From Bacillota bacterium (lineage in GTDB: Bacteria; Bacillota; UBA4882; UBA8346): a DNA stretch of 64,000 nucleotides. Shown here piece by piece: positions 26,258 through 36,130 of this stretch. Both the position numbers and the translations under genes were made by a program. How positions within the stretch are numbered: position 1 is the stretch's first letter; the number at the start of each line of letters is the position of its first letter. The notes under the pieces were generated by a model, which did no database searches, was not told the DNA's origin, and saw nothing but the letters and a program-made list of their open reading frames with translations. Location of the stretch: NCBI GenBank assembly GCA_029974635.1, contig JARKQY010000021.1:19798-83797 (forward strand). The letters run 5' to 3'.

Positions 26258-28519
26258 ATGGACATTGTTCATATAGGTTCGGGCAGTTTTAAAGCCGGTG
26301 ATACCGGTTGTTATCTTCCCGTATCCCCGCTTTTTAAAACCAAAAACCTGAAAACACCCATACCGTCCAACGGGTGGTGGCAATCGATCCTTGTCAAACA
26401 ATTAAGTGATGGAATCGTTTCATTGCCGTTCAGGCTTCAGTATACATCTCGCGGCCTAAGTATAATGAATCCCGGCGCCGGATTTGTCAACCATGATCAA
26501 ACGACGGTCATTACTGAAGGTAAGCCCGACCTTTACCTGGCGGTTGAAAATATTAACGTACCGCAAATGGTTGCCAGGGTTTGTGAATACGGTGACTGGT
26601 CCGTAACGGCGGTATTATCGGACGATGACACCGCCAAGATGAAAACTACATTTGTTAAAGGAGCGCCCTATATCTTCAATGAGTTTGGCGATGATTGTAC
26701 GCCGTATATTTTTCTAAATGGAATCAGCACCCGGATTTTTGATGATGGGAATAACAGCATTCTCATTTCCGACAATGACTCGATTTTCACGGACCATGTC
26801 GGATTAGAAATAAGCAATACCGATGCCGCCGGGTTCACCTATGTGAGATGGTATGGCATATTTTCTCCGGAGGGCAGTGTCTTTAAGCGAGTCGCCGATA
26901 AAATTATAATTCAAATGGCTGGTAGGGAAAATTATCTGTCCCTAGCAACCTTGACCGCGGATAATGATTTATATTATTTTTATCAACATGCATACGCATT
27001 TGTAAAGGATACTAAAGTAAACTACAACTGTGATGATGCCTCAGCGTTTGTGACGACAACCTTCAAGGTTACAACCCAGGTTAAACGCTCCGGATTTTCC
27101 GCGGATACCTTGATGTGTCTTTTCCCTCATCAATGGAAATCAACCGCCGTTTCATTAACCGGGCTGGATTATTCGTCCATTCGCGGGAGACTGAAGGTTC
27201 ACGAAGGGAATTCATTTGCCACCCAAAATATCTTCCCCGGGATTATTCCGCAATTTGGCGAACCGGTTGGTTCGGAAGGATATAACCGGACAGACACGGT
27301 CAGTTATATCAAAAACTTAATTGCAATGCTGCAAAATGACTATTTGATAGATGATCCTTATTGGCAAGGCAAAAATCTGCATCCGTTAACCCAAGCGGTG
27401 CTCATAGCGGATCAACTGGAGGAGATCGTTTTACGCGATGAGTGCCTGTCCTTGCTGAAAAATATCTTAACGGACTGGTTTACCTATCATGGCGATCCAT
27501 CAGAAAAGCCGCGTTTTTTATATTATTCGGGGGAATGGGGCGCCATGCAGGGAAACGGCGGTGATCATGGCATGGCCGTCTGGATGTCCGACCATCATTA
27601 TGTTTGGGGTTACTTTATCTATGCAGCGGCGATTCTGGCGGCTTATGATAAAGAGTTTTTAACCGGTTACGGCGGAATCGTCGAGCATTTGATCCGGGAT
27701 GTGGGGAATCCTTGCCGGGATGATTCCATGTATCCTTTTGTAAGAGGTTTTGACGTATATGAAGGCCATTCATGGGCCGGCGGTTACGGGGATAATTACG
27801 ACAGCAATAATCAGGAAGCTGCATGTGAAGGCTTGCTGGCTTATGTGGGTGAATATTTTTGGGGATTGATTACCAATAATAAAGCATATTGCGATTTAGG
27901 AAAGTGGGTCTATACCCTAGGGTTTAATTCGATTCTGCAGTATTGGTTTGATATCGACGGGGAGAATTGGTTAACGAATTATCCCCACAGAGTTGCCGGC
28001 CAAGTTTGGGGCAGCCGGTATGTTTATGACACATATTTTTCGAAGGATCCCAATTGTATTTATGGTATTCATTGGCTTCCGGTGGCTCCATATATTACAT
28101 TTTACGGTCTTTGGCCGGAAGCCGCGCGCAAAATATATAATGACTTTTTAGCGGAGAAAGGCGGGCCGGAAGATGGCTGGTATCATATTATTTGGCCTTT
28201 CCAGTCGCTAGGAGATCCAAAAGGGGCCATTGCCAAATGGGATCCGGACTTGATAGCCGGGGATGATAAAAACGGCCAAAAAGAGTGGTCAAATACTTAT
28301 TGGTTTATTCATAATATGAATGCCTGCGGATACCGAACGCAAGAAATCTGGTCTCCCAATTGGAGTTGTTATCAAGTGTTCCGGAAAAACGGCCAATACA
28401 CGGCCCACATTTGGAATCCCACCGGCGCAGCTCAAAGTGTCGTTTTCCGGGACACCACCGGAAACATTGTAGGATTTGTAACGGTTCCTGCAATGAAAAC
28501 CATTACTGCCAATTTATAG
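26258..28519 (+). CDS. GH81 endo-beta-1,3-glucanase, cytoplasmic form
   Basis: A GH81 enzyme of about 753 residues. Landmarks: KTPIPSNGWWQS near the N-terminus, MSDHHYVWGYFIYAAAILAAYD, GHSWAGGYGDNYDSNNQEA.CEG (active-site Asp/Glu region), YGIHWLPVAP and a C-terminal WNPTGA beta segment. It is a paralogue of the secreted GH81 at 60499 but has no signal peptide and no binding modules. Together with GH30 it would degrade imported beta-1,3-glucan oligosaccharides. The start is uncertain: ATG 26258 has GAAGGAG 14 bases upstream; TTG 26210 in the same frame is the alternative. Intracellular GH81 is unusual. Confidence 0.88.
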   Translation: MDIVHIGSGSFKAGDTGCYLPVSPLFKTKNLKTPIPSNGWWQSILVKQLSDGIVSLPFRLQYTSRGLSIMNPGAGFVNHDQTTVITEGKPDLYLAVENINVPQMVARVCEYGDWSVTAVLSDDDTAKMKTTFVKGAPYIFNEFGDDCTPYIFLNGISTRIFDDGNNSILISDNDSIFTDHVGLEISNTDAAGFTYVRWYGIFSPEGSVFKRVADKIIIQMAGRENYLSLATLTADNDLYYFYQHAYAFVKDTKVNYNCDDASAFVTTTFKVTTQVKRSGFSADTLMCLFPHQWKSTAVSLTGLDYSSIRGRLKVHEGNSFATQNIFPGIIPQFGEPVGSEGYNRTDTVSYIKNLIAMLQNDYLIDDPYWQGKNLHPLTQAVLIADQLEEIVLRDECLSLLKNILTDWFTYHGDPSEKPRFLYYSGEWGAMQGNGGDHGMAVWMSDHHYVWGYFIYAAAILAAYDKEFLTGYGGIVEHLIRDVGNPCRDDSMYPFVRGFDVYEGHSWAGGYGDNYDSNNQEAACEGLLAYVGEYFWGLITNNKAYCDLGKWVYTLGFNSILQYWFDIDGENWLTNYPHRVAGQVWGSRYVYDTYFSKDPNCIYGIHWLPVAPYITFYGLWPEAARKIYNDFLAEKGGPEDGWYHIIWPFQSLGDPKGAIAKWDPDLIAGDDKNGQKEWSNTYWFIHNMNACGYRTQEIWSPNWSCYQVFRKNGQYTAHIWNPTGAAQSVVFRDTTGNIVGFVTVPAMKTITANL

Positions 28520-28687
28520 AATTGGTAAAATATAAATTTTCTGTAAAAAATACTTTTTGGGGTAATTCGGCGGAATTAAACCTCGATTCGGTCAAGTGCA
28601 ATGGCTCTATTGTGTTCAGGGAAGCGGCGCTTATGTTGAAGGAAATCCTGGTAACGGAAAGCGTAATGGAAGCGGAAAAGATACGTT

Positions 28688-29593
28688 TTACTGATGGCAA
28701 CAATTGGAGTATTTATCGGTTTGCTCCTTACGGTATTGGGTAGGGCTTTTACCTTCCAACCGGGTGAATAAAGTTTCGAAATATTTATCGGTATTAAAAC
28801 CACATTTATAACTGATCTCCTTAACGGTTTTACTGGTGTAAAACAACAATTCCTTCGCTTTTTCCATCCGGCAATTAATCTGATATTGAATGGGAGTCTG
28901 CCCGAGATACTTTTTAAATAACTTGGTAAAAAACCCAACACTCATATCATAGCCGGCGGCAATATCTGAAACATAAAGTTGTAGCCGAAAATTTTGACGA
29001 ATGTATTCTTCAGCCTGTTTAATATTGGTAAAGTACTTGCTGTCCGGATCATTGTGATTTACTGACGGAGGGACGGCGGTTTCCAATAATAGCCGAATAA
29101 TGCGCAACAAGCTAATTTTGGCATCCAATTTATACAAATCGCTTTTATGTAAGAAGTTGCCGTAAAAATTTGAAAATAGGGTATTGAATTCGCTACCATC
29201 CAAAGGGTGGTGGATTTGGGGCAATCTAAATTCAGGAATAATTTCCATCATTCTACATCCAACATTGTTATGAATTTCTAGTTGAACCGGATAGTCATTT
29301 TCCAAACCCGGCGAGTAAATCGGAGCAAAGAGGATGATGACTGAACTGTATCGAGCAATCCCTTGAATCGCTGTACCCGGAGTATTAAATATAATATCAC
29401 CTTCGCGGACGTCGATAATCTTTCCGTTTAATACCATACCGCCTTCCCCATAGTTGATATATTCCAATTCGTAAGTATAAACGGTCCTTGGTTGATACTT
29501 GAAACCTTTTTCGAATTTTAAACTGATAGCGTTATGAAAACAATGAATGACATAGGGGTTTAATTTTTGTAAAAATGAAATATTTAGTGACAT
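28688..29593 (-). CDS. AraC-family transcriptional regulator (paralogue 1 of 3)
   Basis: A 301-residue protein with an N-terminal cupin sensor (about 35-115: YELEYINYGEGGMVLNGKII, EGDIIFNTPGT in part) and a C-terminal double helix-turn-helix (about 195-290: YVSDIAAGYDMSVGFFTKLFKK and VKEISYKCGFNTDKYFETLF). Translated from an ATG at 29593 with AGGAGG upstream. Divergent from the large GH16 gene at 30138. The two other AraC proteins (32595 and 33645) share LNPYVIxCFHNxxSLxxxKGFKY. Likely senses a glucan-derived sugar and activates the adjacent GH16 genes (inference from context). Confidence 0.88.
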   Translation of the reverse strand: MSLNISFLQKLNPYVIHCFHNAISLKFEKGFKYQPRTVYTYELEYINYGEGGMVLNGKIIDVREGDIIFNTPGTAIQGIARYSSVIILFAPIYSPGLENDYPVQLEIHNNVGCRMMEIIPEFRLPQIHHPLDGSEFNTLFSNFYGNFLHKSDLYKLDAKISLLRIIRLLLETAVPPSVNHNDPDSKYFTNIKQAEEYIRQNFRLQLYVSDIAAGYDMSVGFFTKLFKKYLGQTPIQYQINCRMEKAKELLFYTSKTVKEISYKCGFNTDKYFETLFTRLEGKSPTQYRKEQTDKYSNCCHQ

Positions 29594-30137
29594 TGTTCAC
29601 CACGCCTCCTAAATTATTTTTATGATGGTGTACAACATGAAGCGATATTGATTGTTAATTATAAATTTTACAAGCACTTTTAAGGAATTTTAAACACATT
29701 AGTAAAAAAACCATTTGTAGCTATTATATAATTTTTTTAGCAATTTTTCGTGGTTTGTAGTGAGATGAATTGAATTCTTAAGAATAAAATAGAATTGTAG
29801 GTATCAATGTTTGCGTTTATCATAAAAATTAAAAATAATGGAGTTAATACTATGTTTTATGGAATTGTTGAAATCGATAAATAGTGTTAGCATTTAAATG
29901 TAAACATATTATTAAAAGTAAACCTGAAAATCCGGTTTGAAAACGTGTCCGCTTCGTCACCGTCAACGATTAGAATCATTAGATTCGTTGACCGGTGAAT
30001 CATGTTTTGGAATGGGGGTGAATGATGGGGAATGATTGTCTTTTAACCTGGAGGAATCTGACTATAGGTTGAATCGAGGGTTAAAGCATCATCTATTATG
30101 GAATTGAAGTTAAGTTAAAAAGGAGGAGGGTTTTATT
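29594..30137. other. 544-bp divergent control region between AraC and GH16 genes
   Basis: AT-rich, no supported gene. The clearest structure is an inverted repeat cACCGTCAACGA (29958-29969) and TCGTTGACCGGTg (29985-29997) with one bulged base, a candidate regulator site about 140 bases before the GH16 start. TTTAAATGTAAACAT near 29894 contains a GTAAAC half-site. The ribosome site of the GH16 gene is AGGAGGAGG (30121-30129). Confidence 0.45.
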
Positions 30138-32495
30138 TTGAGTACAAAACTGGCAAAAGTTAGATGCTTAGTTATCATCGGTTTACTGGTTTTAGGTCTC
30201 AATTGGGGATCACTACCGGAATCAGCGGGGGTTGTAAATGCCGCCTATGATCCCAGCATAGGCTGGAACCTGGTTTGGTCCGATGAATTTAACGGTACGG
30301 CGGTAGATGCCGCCAAATGGAGTTTTGATATCGGTGACGGGTCACAATACGGTCTCGCGGGGTGGGGAAACAGTGAACTACAGTATTACCGCTCAGAGAA
30401 TGCAACCGTATCAGGCGGTTACCTTAATATCAACATTAAGCGCGAGTCTTTCGGAGGAAAAGAATTTACCTCTGCCAGAATGTATACACAAGGTAAGTTT
30501 GACTGCCTTTATGGAAAGATCGCGGCCCGGATCAAAATGCCCTACGGGTATGGCATGTGGCCCGCCTTTTGGATGCTGGGGCGAGATTTTGATCGTCATA
30601 ATTGGCCGGCTGTAGGCGAGATCGATATAACCGAAATGCGAGGCGGCGATGGTAGTACCGGTGACTTTACCACGATGTCCACCATGCATTGGGACCATAA
30701 CGGCAGTTATGCTATGTATGGGCAATCATATACTAATACGGAGGCTTTAAGCCAGGACTTTCATATCTATGAAGTCGAATGGACCCCGTACTATCTTTAT
30801 GGCAAAATCGACGGAATCAAATATTACGAAATGGACTTTTATTATGCTGATCCGAAACCGCTTAATGAATTCCATTTCCCATTCTTTCTTATTTTGAACT
30901 GTGCGGTGGGCGGGACATTCTGGAACCCGGCCATCGCCAATCCCGGTCAAGTAACCGCGCCGCTCCCACAGGCGATGCAGGTGGACTGGGTTAGAGTTTA
31001 TAAAAACGATACTTCCGCTCCGGTAACCTGGACGCCTATTCCGGCGAACGATTTACAGATATTCAGTGAGACTCACACCGGGAATGATGTATTTTCGGTA
31101 GACCGGACCACACTTGATACCTGGGCAGAGACTTGCACAATTACTGAAGATACCTTGTGTTCCGAAGGTTCCAAGGGATGGAAAGTCACCGTTGGATCCG
31201 TTGGTTGGATGGGCTTCGGCGTATCGTCGCTTTACGGGAACGATTTAACCGGGTACACCAATAGCGCTCTCAAGTTTGACATTCGAACCACATCCACCAA
31301 ACAATATAAAGTCGGCATCAAAACCAGTTCGGTTTTGGAATGCTGGGTGAATTTGGATTCCTCCGTAGGATATGTCGCGGATGGGAATTGGCATACCGTA
31401 ACGATTCCAATCAGCAGGTATATTTCGATTCAACCGTATTTGGATTTCAAATACGTTAACCAGTATTTCATGCTTGCTTCGGTTGGCGCCAGCCAAAGTG
31501 GAGATGTAATTTACATTGATAATGTATATTGGGAAAAGACTGGTTCAGGCGGTCCAACAGTGACACCAACTCCGACTGGAGCGGCAACAGCTACACCGAC
31601 TCCCGGCGGCAATCCGACATCGACTTCAACGCCGACCCCTACTTCCAGTGAAAGCACTCCAACCCCTACCCCTACTCCCAGTGGAGGTTACAGCCAGGGT
31701 GTTGAGAACAGTGATATAAACTCAGTATTGATATGGTTCAAACCGGATGGTTTCAATTCCGCTTATGTGGATATTCATTATAAGGTCAATAACGGTTTAC
31801 AATTAAATTACCGCATGACCAACAATAGCAGCACAGGTAGGTGGGAACAGACTATATCGGATTTAACATCCGGAAGTACGATTGATTATAATTTTACATA
31901 CGAGAAGAATGGTTTTCAATATGACTCGCCCTGGTACAGTTATACTTTCAATACTACTGCTACTCCGACCCCAACTCCTACCGCTACTCCGACCCCAACC
32001 GTGGCGTCAACGCCGACTCCGGGAGGGACTTTGTCAAGCGCCACTTGGTATTTATTCAACCAAACGGTAAGCGGTGTTACTCCGGCAGGCGAGAATATGC
32101 AGACCACCAAGAGCGCTATTACCGGTTGGCAGCCGATAAAGACGATTACTACGACTTCGGCTTACTGGTACAGTACAACGGTTAATGGAACATATAATTC
32201 CGGAGCATATACCTTGGTACTTTGGACCAACAATCCCGGTTCCTCGTCCCAGGTTAAGGTGGATATTTACAAGGTCAATTCCGACGGCGGCGGGGCTACC
32301 TTAATCGCTTCTCAAACCCAGGAAGCCGGCACTTCTTCAACAGGAAATCATGCGACCACTTATACCTTCAGTGGTATTGGCGCTGTAGCGTTCAGTAATC
32401 AACGTTTGATGGTCAAGATCACCAAGACTTCCGGTGTGGACTGTACCATGGTCTATAATACCAATGATTTTCCAACCCGATTGATTACCCCTTAA
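30138..32495 (+). CDS. Secreted multimodular GH16 beta-1,3-glucanase with CBM56 and an orphan C-terminal module
   Basis: A 785-residue enzyme. Order: signal peptide (1 to about 35), GH16 (about 36-292) with VGEIDITEM giving Glu161, Asp163 and acid/base Glu166; a galactose-binding-like beta-sandwich of the ExoP type (about 300-470); a Thr-Pro linker; CBM56 (about 518-605, VLIWFKPDGFNSAYVDIHY), a beta-1,3-glucan-binding family; a second Thr-Pro linker; and a roughly 150-residue module starting TWYLFNQTVSGVTPAG and ending NTNDFPTRLITP. That last module recurs almost unchanged in the GH16 protein at 47403 and I do not recognise it. TTG 30138 is the start, with AGGAGGAGGG ten bases upstream. Confidence 0.92.
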   Translation: MSTKLAKVRCLVIIGLLVLGLNWGSLPESAGVVNAAYDPSIGWNLVWSDEFNGTAVDAAKWSFDIGDGSQYGLAGWGNSELQYYRSENATVSGGYLNINIKRESFGGKEFTSARMYTQGKFDCLYGKIAARIKMPYGYGMWPAFWMLGRDFDRHNWPAVGEIDITEMRGGDGSTGDFTTMSTMHWDHNGSYAMYGQSYTNTEALSQDFHIYEVEWTPYYLYGKIDGIKYYEMDFYYADPKPLNEFHFPFFLILNCAVGGTFWNPAIANPGQVTAPLPQAMQVDWVRVYKNDTSAPVTWTPIPANDLQIFSETHTGNDVFSVDRTTLDTWAETCTITEDTLCSEGSKGWKVTVGSVGWMGFGVSSLYGNDLTGYTNSALKFDIRTTSTKQYKVGIKTSSVLECWVNLDSSVGYVADGNWHTVTIPISRYISIQPYLDFKYVNQYFMLASVGASQSGDVIYIDNVYWEKTGSGGPTVTPTPTGAATATPTPGGNPTSTSTPTPTSSESTPTPTPTPSGGYSQGVENSDINSVLIWFKPDGFNSAYVDIHYKVNNGLQLNYRMTNNSSTGRWEQTISDLTSGSTIDYNFTYEKNGFQYDSPWYSYTFNTTATPTPTPTATPTPTVASTPTPGGTLSSATWYLFNQTVSGVTPAGENMQTTKSAITGWQPIKTITTTSAYWYSTTVNGTYNSGAYTLVLWTNNPGSSSQVKVDIYKVNSDGGGATLIASQTQEAGTSSTGNHATTYTFSGIGAVAFSNQRLMVKITKTSGVDCTMVYNTNDFPTRLITP

Positions 32496-32507
32496 TAGTA
32501 TAAAAAG

Positions 32508-32543
32508 AGGGGCTGTCCCGGAAATAAACCGGGCAGCCCCTTT
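32508..32543. terminator. Intrinsic terminator between convergent genes
   Basis: Stem aggggctgtcccgg / ccgggcagcccct with a one-base bulge and a seven-base loop, followed by ttt and preceded by aaaaa, so it may end both the GH16 and the opposing AraC transcript. Confidence 0.75.
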
Positions 32544-32594
32544 AATCTGGCAAAAAGAATACTATTCACTGATCGCTGGGATTGTAAAATAGAA

Positions 32595-33554
32595 TTACGA
32601 TTTACAGTATGTAAAATACTTATCTGTTAACTCCTTCCGGTATTGACTGGGACTTTTTCCTTCATATTTGGTAAATAAGGTTTCAAAATATGTATCACTA
32701 TTAAAACCACATTCATAACTGATTTCTTTTACTGTTTTACTGGTATGAAAGAGCAGTTCTTTTGCTTTTTCAAGACGGCAGTTAATTTGATACTGGATTG
32801 GTGTCTGTTTAAGATATTTTTTAAATAGCTTGGTAAAGAATCCGGCGCTCATATTGAACATTCCGGCAAGATCCGGAACATAAAGCTTTAATCTGTAATT
32901 CCAACGGATGTATTCCTCGGCTTGCATAATCTCGGCATAATATTTCAGATGGGGATCATCCTGGTTGACGACTTGAGTATCCGCTGCCTCGGATAATAAT
33001 GTGATGATTCGTAACATGTTTATTTTGGTTTGTAATTCATAAGACTTGTTTTTGTGAATGAAATGATAATAAGTGTTTAAAAACAAAGTGTTATATTCAT
33101 TAGAGTTTAGCGGATGATAGATTTGCGGCAGAATAAATTCAGGGTATGCTTCCATCATTTTATATTCTTTGCCCTCGTTAAGGTGAATCTCAAGAGTGTC
33201 GGGGTAATCCTGGGCCAGGTTCGGAGAATAGAAAGGGGCAAAGAAGATAATGATTGAGCTGTATTTGGCAACTCCTTGGACGGTGGTTCCCGGGGCTTTA
33301 AAAATGATATCGCCTTCCCGGATATCCACCATTTGGCCGTTGATAACCATGCCTCCTTCACCGTAATTAATGTACTCCAGTTCGTAAGAAAAAGCAACCC
33401 GCGGAAAGTATTTAAAGCCTTTCTCATATTGCAGACTGGTGGGATTATGAAAACAATATATGATGTAAGGATTCAACCGTAATAAACAAGAGCGGGTTAG
33501 ATCCAAAAAGGTCACCTCTCTATCCAAAAGTATTGTTGGTATAATCGCGTGCAT
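32595..33554 (-). CDS. AraC-family transcriptional regulator (paralogue 2 of 3)
   Basis: A 319-residue paralogue of the 28688 gene with the same cupin sensor (YELEYINYGEGGMVINGQMV in part, EGDIIFKAPGT) and C-terminal double helix-turn-helix (YVPDLAGMFNMSAGFFTKLF and VKEISYECGFNSDTYFETLF). The start is set at the ATG ending at 33554, because AGGGAGC stands just upstream on the minus strand and the alternative at 33602 lacks a ribosome site. It lies in tandem with the third AraC gene, both reading away from the GH16 gene at 34824. Confidence 0.87.
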   Translation of the reverse strand: MHAIIPTILLDREVTFLDLTRSCLLRLNPYIIYCFHNPTSLQYEKGFKYFPRVAFSYELEYINYGEGGMVINGQMVDIREGDIIFKAPGTTVQGVAKYSSIIIFFAPFYSPNLAQDYPDTLEIHLNEGKEYKMMEAYPEFILPQIYHPLNSNEYNTLFLNTYYHFIHKNKSYELQTKINMLRIITLLSEAADTQVVNQDDPHLKYYAEIMQAEEYIRWNYRLKLYVPDLAGMFNMSAGFFTKLFKKYLKQTPIQYQINCRLEKAKELLFHTSKTVKEISYECGFNSDTYFETLFTKYEGKSPSQYRKELTDKYFTYCKS

Positions 33555-33644
33555 ATATAGCTCCCTATAATTATTATACCGCGTTTTGGCATTTTTGACC
33601 AAAATAATTACCGGATGTTTTAAGCCGTGATTCCGGAAAGATAT

Positions 33645-34529
33645 TTATGCCATACGATCCGTAGCTTTTTTCGGTTCTCTGCGGTACCTGGTAGGAGTTC
33701 TTCCCTCAATTTTGGTGAATAAGGTTTCGAAATAAGTATCGCTGTTGAAACCGCAATCCAAACTTATTTGTTTAACGGTTTTACTGGTGTGGATAAGTAA
33801 TTCCCTGGCTTTTTCCAACCGGCAGTTGTTTTGATATTCAATGGGCGTTTGTTTGAGATATTTTTTAAATAATTTATTAAAGAATCCCACACTCATATTA
33901 AACATAGCAGCTATATCCGGTGTATATAGTTTCAGCCGGCAATTTTCCCGGATATATTTTTCTGCTTGCATAATCTCATCATGATACTTTAGCCGGGTAT
34001 CATTTTTATTGATGGGCTTTGCAGACATATCTTCGGTCAGCATCGTAATAATTCGTAATACATTGGTCTTGGTATGCAATTGATGGAATTTGGTTTTATG
34101 TAAAAAGCTTTTGTAAGTGCTAAAGAAAAGAACGTTTAAATCGCTATTATTGAGGGGATGGTATAAATCAGGCAAAATAAAGCGGGGGTCGTAGTCAATC
34201 TTTTTAAAATTATTTTCGAGAGTATCCGGATAATCAAGTTGTTCCAGGAGCGGATCGTAAAACGGAGTAAAACAGATAATTACCGAGCTGTATTTAGCGA
34301 CTCCCTGAACCAAAGTCCCCGGCTGTTTAAAAATAATGTCTCCTTCCTGAATGCCGAAAGTCTTTCCGTTGAGACTCATTTCGCTTTTGCCGAAATTAAC
34401 ATATTCAAGCTCATAAGCAGAAGTAATTCGCGGTTTGTATTTAAAGCCTTTATCAAATTGTAAACTGGTGGCATTATGAAAACAAAAGATAACATACGGG
34501 TTAAGATTCAGCAAGAATTGCTTATCCAC
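33645..34529 (-). CDS. AraC-family transcriptional regulator (paralogue 3 of 3)
   Basis: A 294-residue paralogue: cupin sensor (YELEYVNFGKSEMSLNGKTF in part, EGDIIFKQPGT) and double helix-turn-helix (YTPDIAAMFNMSVGFFNKLF, VKQISLDCGFNSDTYFETLF). It starts with GTG at 34527-34529 behind AAAGGGGGTGA. Divergent from the GH16 gene at 34824, with about 294 bases between. The sensor domain has diverged more than the DNA-binding half, which suggests different inducers acting on similar sites. Confidence 0.87.
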   Translation of the reverse strand: MDKQFLLNLNPYVIFCFHNATSLQFDKGFKYKPRITSAYELEYVNFGKSEMSLNGKTFGIQEGDIIFKQPGTLVQGVAKYSSVIICFTPFYDPLLEQLDYPDTLENNFKKIDYDPRFILPDLYHPLNNSDLNVLFFSTYKSFLHKTKFHQLHTKTNVLRIITMLTEDMSAKPINKNDTRLKYHDEIMQAEKYIRENCRLKLYTPDIAAMFNMSVGFFNKLFKKYLKQTPIEYQNNCRLEKARELLIHTSKTVKQISLDCGFNSDTYFETLFTKIEGRTPTRYRREPKKATDRMA

Positions 34530-34823
34530 GAAGAATCACCCCCTTTCCGTCATTTGTAACATAATTATATAATTTTTGTAACAATTTTGCTTAAGTTCGG
34601 TGGGTTTGGTCAGAATACTTAAGTAAAAATTTGAAAAAATTATGTGAAGTTATGGTATGGCCCAGCGGCGTCATTAGCAGCATCGGCTGTAAAATCAGGT
34701 TGAATTCAACCGGTAATTTTAGAGAGGTTATATATATGCTTGATCTTTGGATTATTTTGGAGGATAATAATTATTAAGAATTAATAACCGTTTTTCATAT
34801 TAATCCGGGGAGCGTAAGAATAA

Positions 34824-36062
34824 ATGGTGAAGCGTTTATATCTATTATTCATATTGGCATTATGTGCGGCGATAGGGATATTGGTTCCCGTCCATGCCGC
34901 AACATGGATATTAGTCTGGAATGACGAGTTTAGCGGTTCTTCCATCGACAGAGCCAATTGGAACTTTGAAACCGGACCGTCGGACAGTTGGAATAGCGGC
35001 GAATTGGATTACTGCACTAACGGAGCCAATGTCCGGATTCAAGATGGGGTACTGGTTATTGAAGCACGCCAGGAAAACGTAGGAGGCATGAATTATACTT
35101 CGGCCCGTATCAATACCAAGGGTAAGCGCGAGTTTACATATGGAAAAATCGAAGCCCGGATTGCGATTCCCACCGGTAAAGGGTTATGGCCGCAATTTTG
35201 GATGCTTGGCGCTAATTATCCGGGTATGGCTTGGCCTGGCTGCGGTGAGATCGATATTATGAGCCACACCAATACCGATCGGTTGAATTACGGATCGATA
35301 TATTGGGATAATAATGGTTGCCAATCATATGGAGCGAATGTAAGAGTTTCCAATATCACCTCGTATCATGTTTATAGTATTGAATGGAGTCCTGCCACCA
35401 TAAAGTGGTTTGTAGACGGGATTCAATACTGTGAAGGGAGTTTATTGGATGACGCCGCTGGTATGGAAGAGTTTCAAAAACCTTTCTTTATTGTATTAAA
35501 TTTAGCCGTGGGAGGTAATTGGGCGGGGTCTCCGGATGCCAAAACTGTGTTTCCGGCTAAAATGTTAGTTGACTACATCCGGGTTTATCAGGATGAAGCC
35601 AGTATCAAGCCAACATCCTCCCCTACACCATTGCCCGCTTCTCCTACACCTAAACCTACAATCACGATTTTGGCGGTAACCGGTAAAGGAATACCTGGGA
35701 AAATTGAGGCGGAAAATTATGATGACATGTCCGGTATTCAAACGGAAGCTTGCTCGGAAGGCGGGTTGAATGTCGTTATACGGGAAAAAGGCGGTTGGAT
35801 GGATTATCATGTAAGAGTCCGTACGACAGGGAGTTATCAGGTTTCATATCGTGTGGCAAGTCCCTCGGGAACCGGTCAGATTCAACTTTTAGCGAATTCC
35901 GACCTTTTGGCTACTTCCACAATACCGAATACCGGAGGTTGGCAAAGCTGGATTACGGTAAAAGCAACGGTAAATTTAAAGGAAGGGACCCAAACTTTAC
36001 GGTTATATGCCCGTTGGGGCGGTTTTAATATCAATTGGATCACTTTTGAACAGCGCAAATGA
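34824..36062 (+). CDS. Secreted GH16-CBM6 protein with altered catalytic motif
   Basis: A 412-residue secreted protein: signal peptide (1 to about 25), GH16 domain (about 26-255), Pro/Thr/Ser linker, CBM6 (about 285-410, GKIEAENYDDMSGIQTEAC and FNINWITFEQ). The GH16 active site reads GCGEIDIMSH: nucleophile Glu142 and Asp144 are present, but the position of the acid/base Glu (147) is Ser (codon agc at 35262-35264). All six other GH16 proteins here keep Glu. The glycosidase may therefore be inactive or strongly impaired and could serve as a glucan-binding or sensing protein. Its CBM6 also has VVIREKGGWMDY in place of the usual VGWIDTGDWLDY. Confidence 0.88.
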   Translation: MVKRLYLLFILALCAAIGILVPVHAATWILVWNDEFSGSSIDRANWNFETGPSDSWNSGELDYCTNGANVRIQDGVLVIEARQENVGGMNYTSARINTKGKREFTYGKIEARIAIPTGKGLWPQFWMLGANYPGMAWPGCGEIDIMSHTNTDRLNYGSIYWDNNGCQSYGANVRVSNITSYHVYSIEWSPATIKWFVDGIQYCEGSLLDDAAGMEEFQKPFFIVLNLAVGGNWAGSPDAKTVFPAKMLVDYIRVYQDEASIKPTSSPTPLPASPTPKPTITILAVTGKGIPGKIEAENYDDMSGIQTEACSEGGLNVVIREKGGWMDYHVRVRTTGSYQVSYRVASPSGTGQIQLLANSDLLATSTIPNTGGWQSWITVKATVNLKEGTQTLRLYARWGGFNINWITFEQRK

Positions 36063-36102
36063 GCTTTTGCTGAAATAATAGGATCTCCAGGCCAGAAAGA
36101 TT

Positions 36103-36130
36103 ACCGCTTAAATTCGTTAAGCGGTTTTTT
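36103..36130 (+). terminator. Intrinsic terminator
   Basis: Perfect 9-bp stem accgcttaa / ttaagcggt, five-base loop, six T residues. Confidence 0.85.

Noticed and set aside
28360..28743. Plus-strand frame overlapping the end of GH81 and the AraC gene
   Set aside because: Mostly a shadow of the GH81 coding region in another frame; no start signals or recognisable domain.
30138..30140. Doubt about the TTG start of the large GH16 gene
   Set aside because: AGGAGGAGG sits at a suitable distance and the signal peptide begins directly after it, so TTG is accepted.
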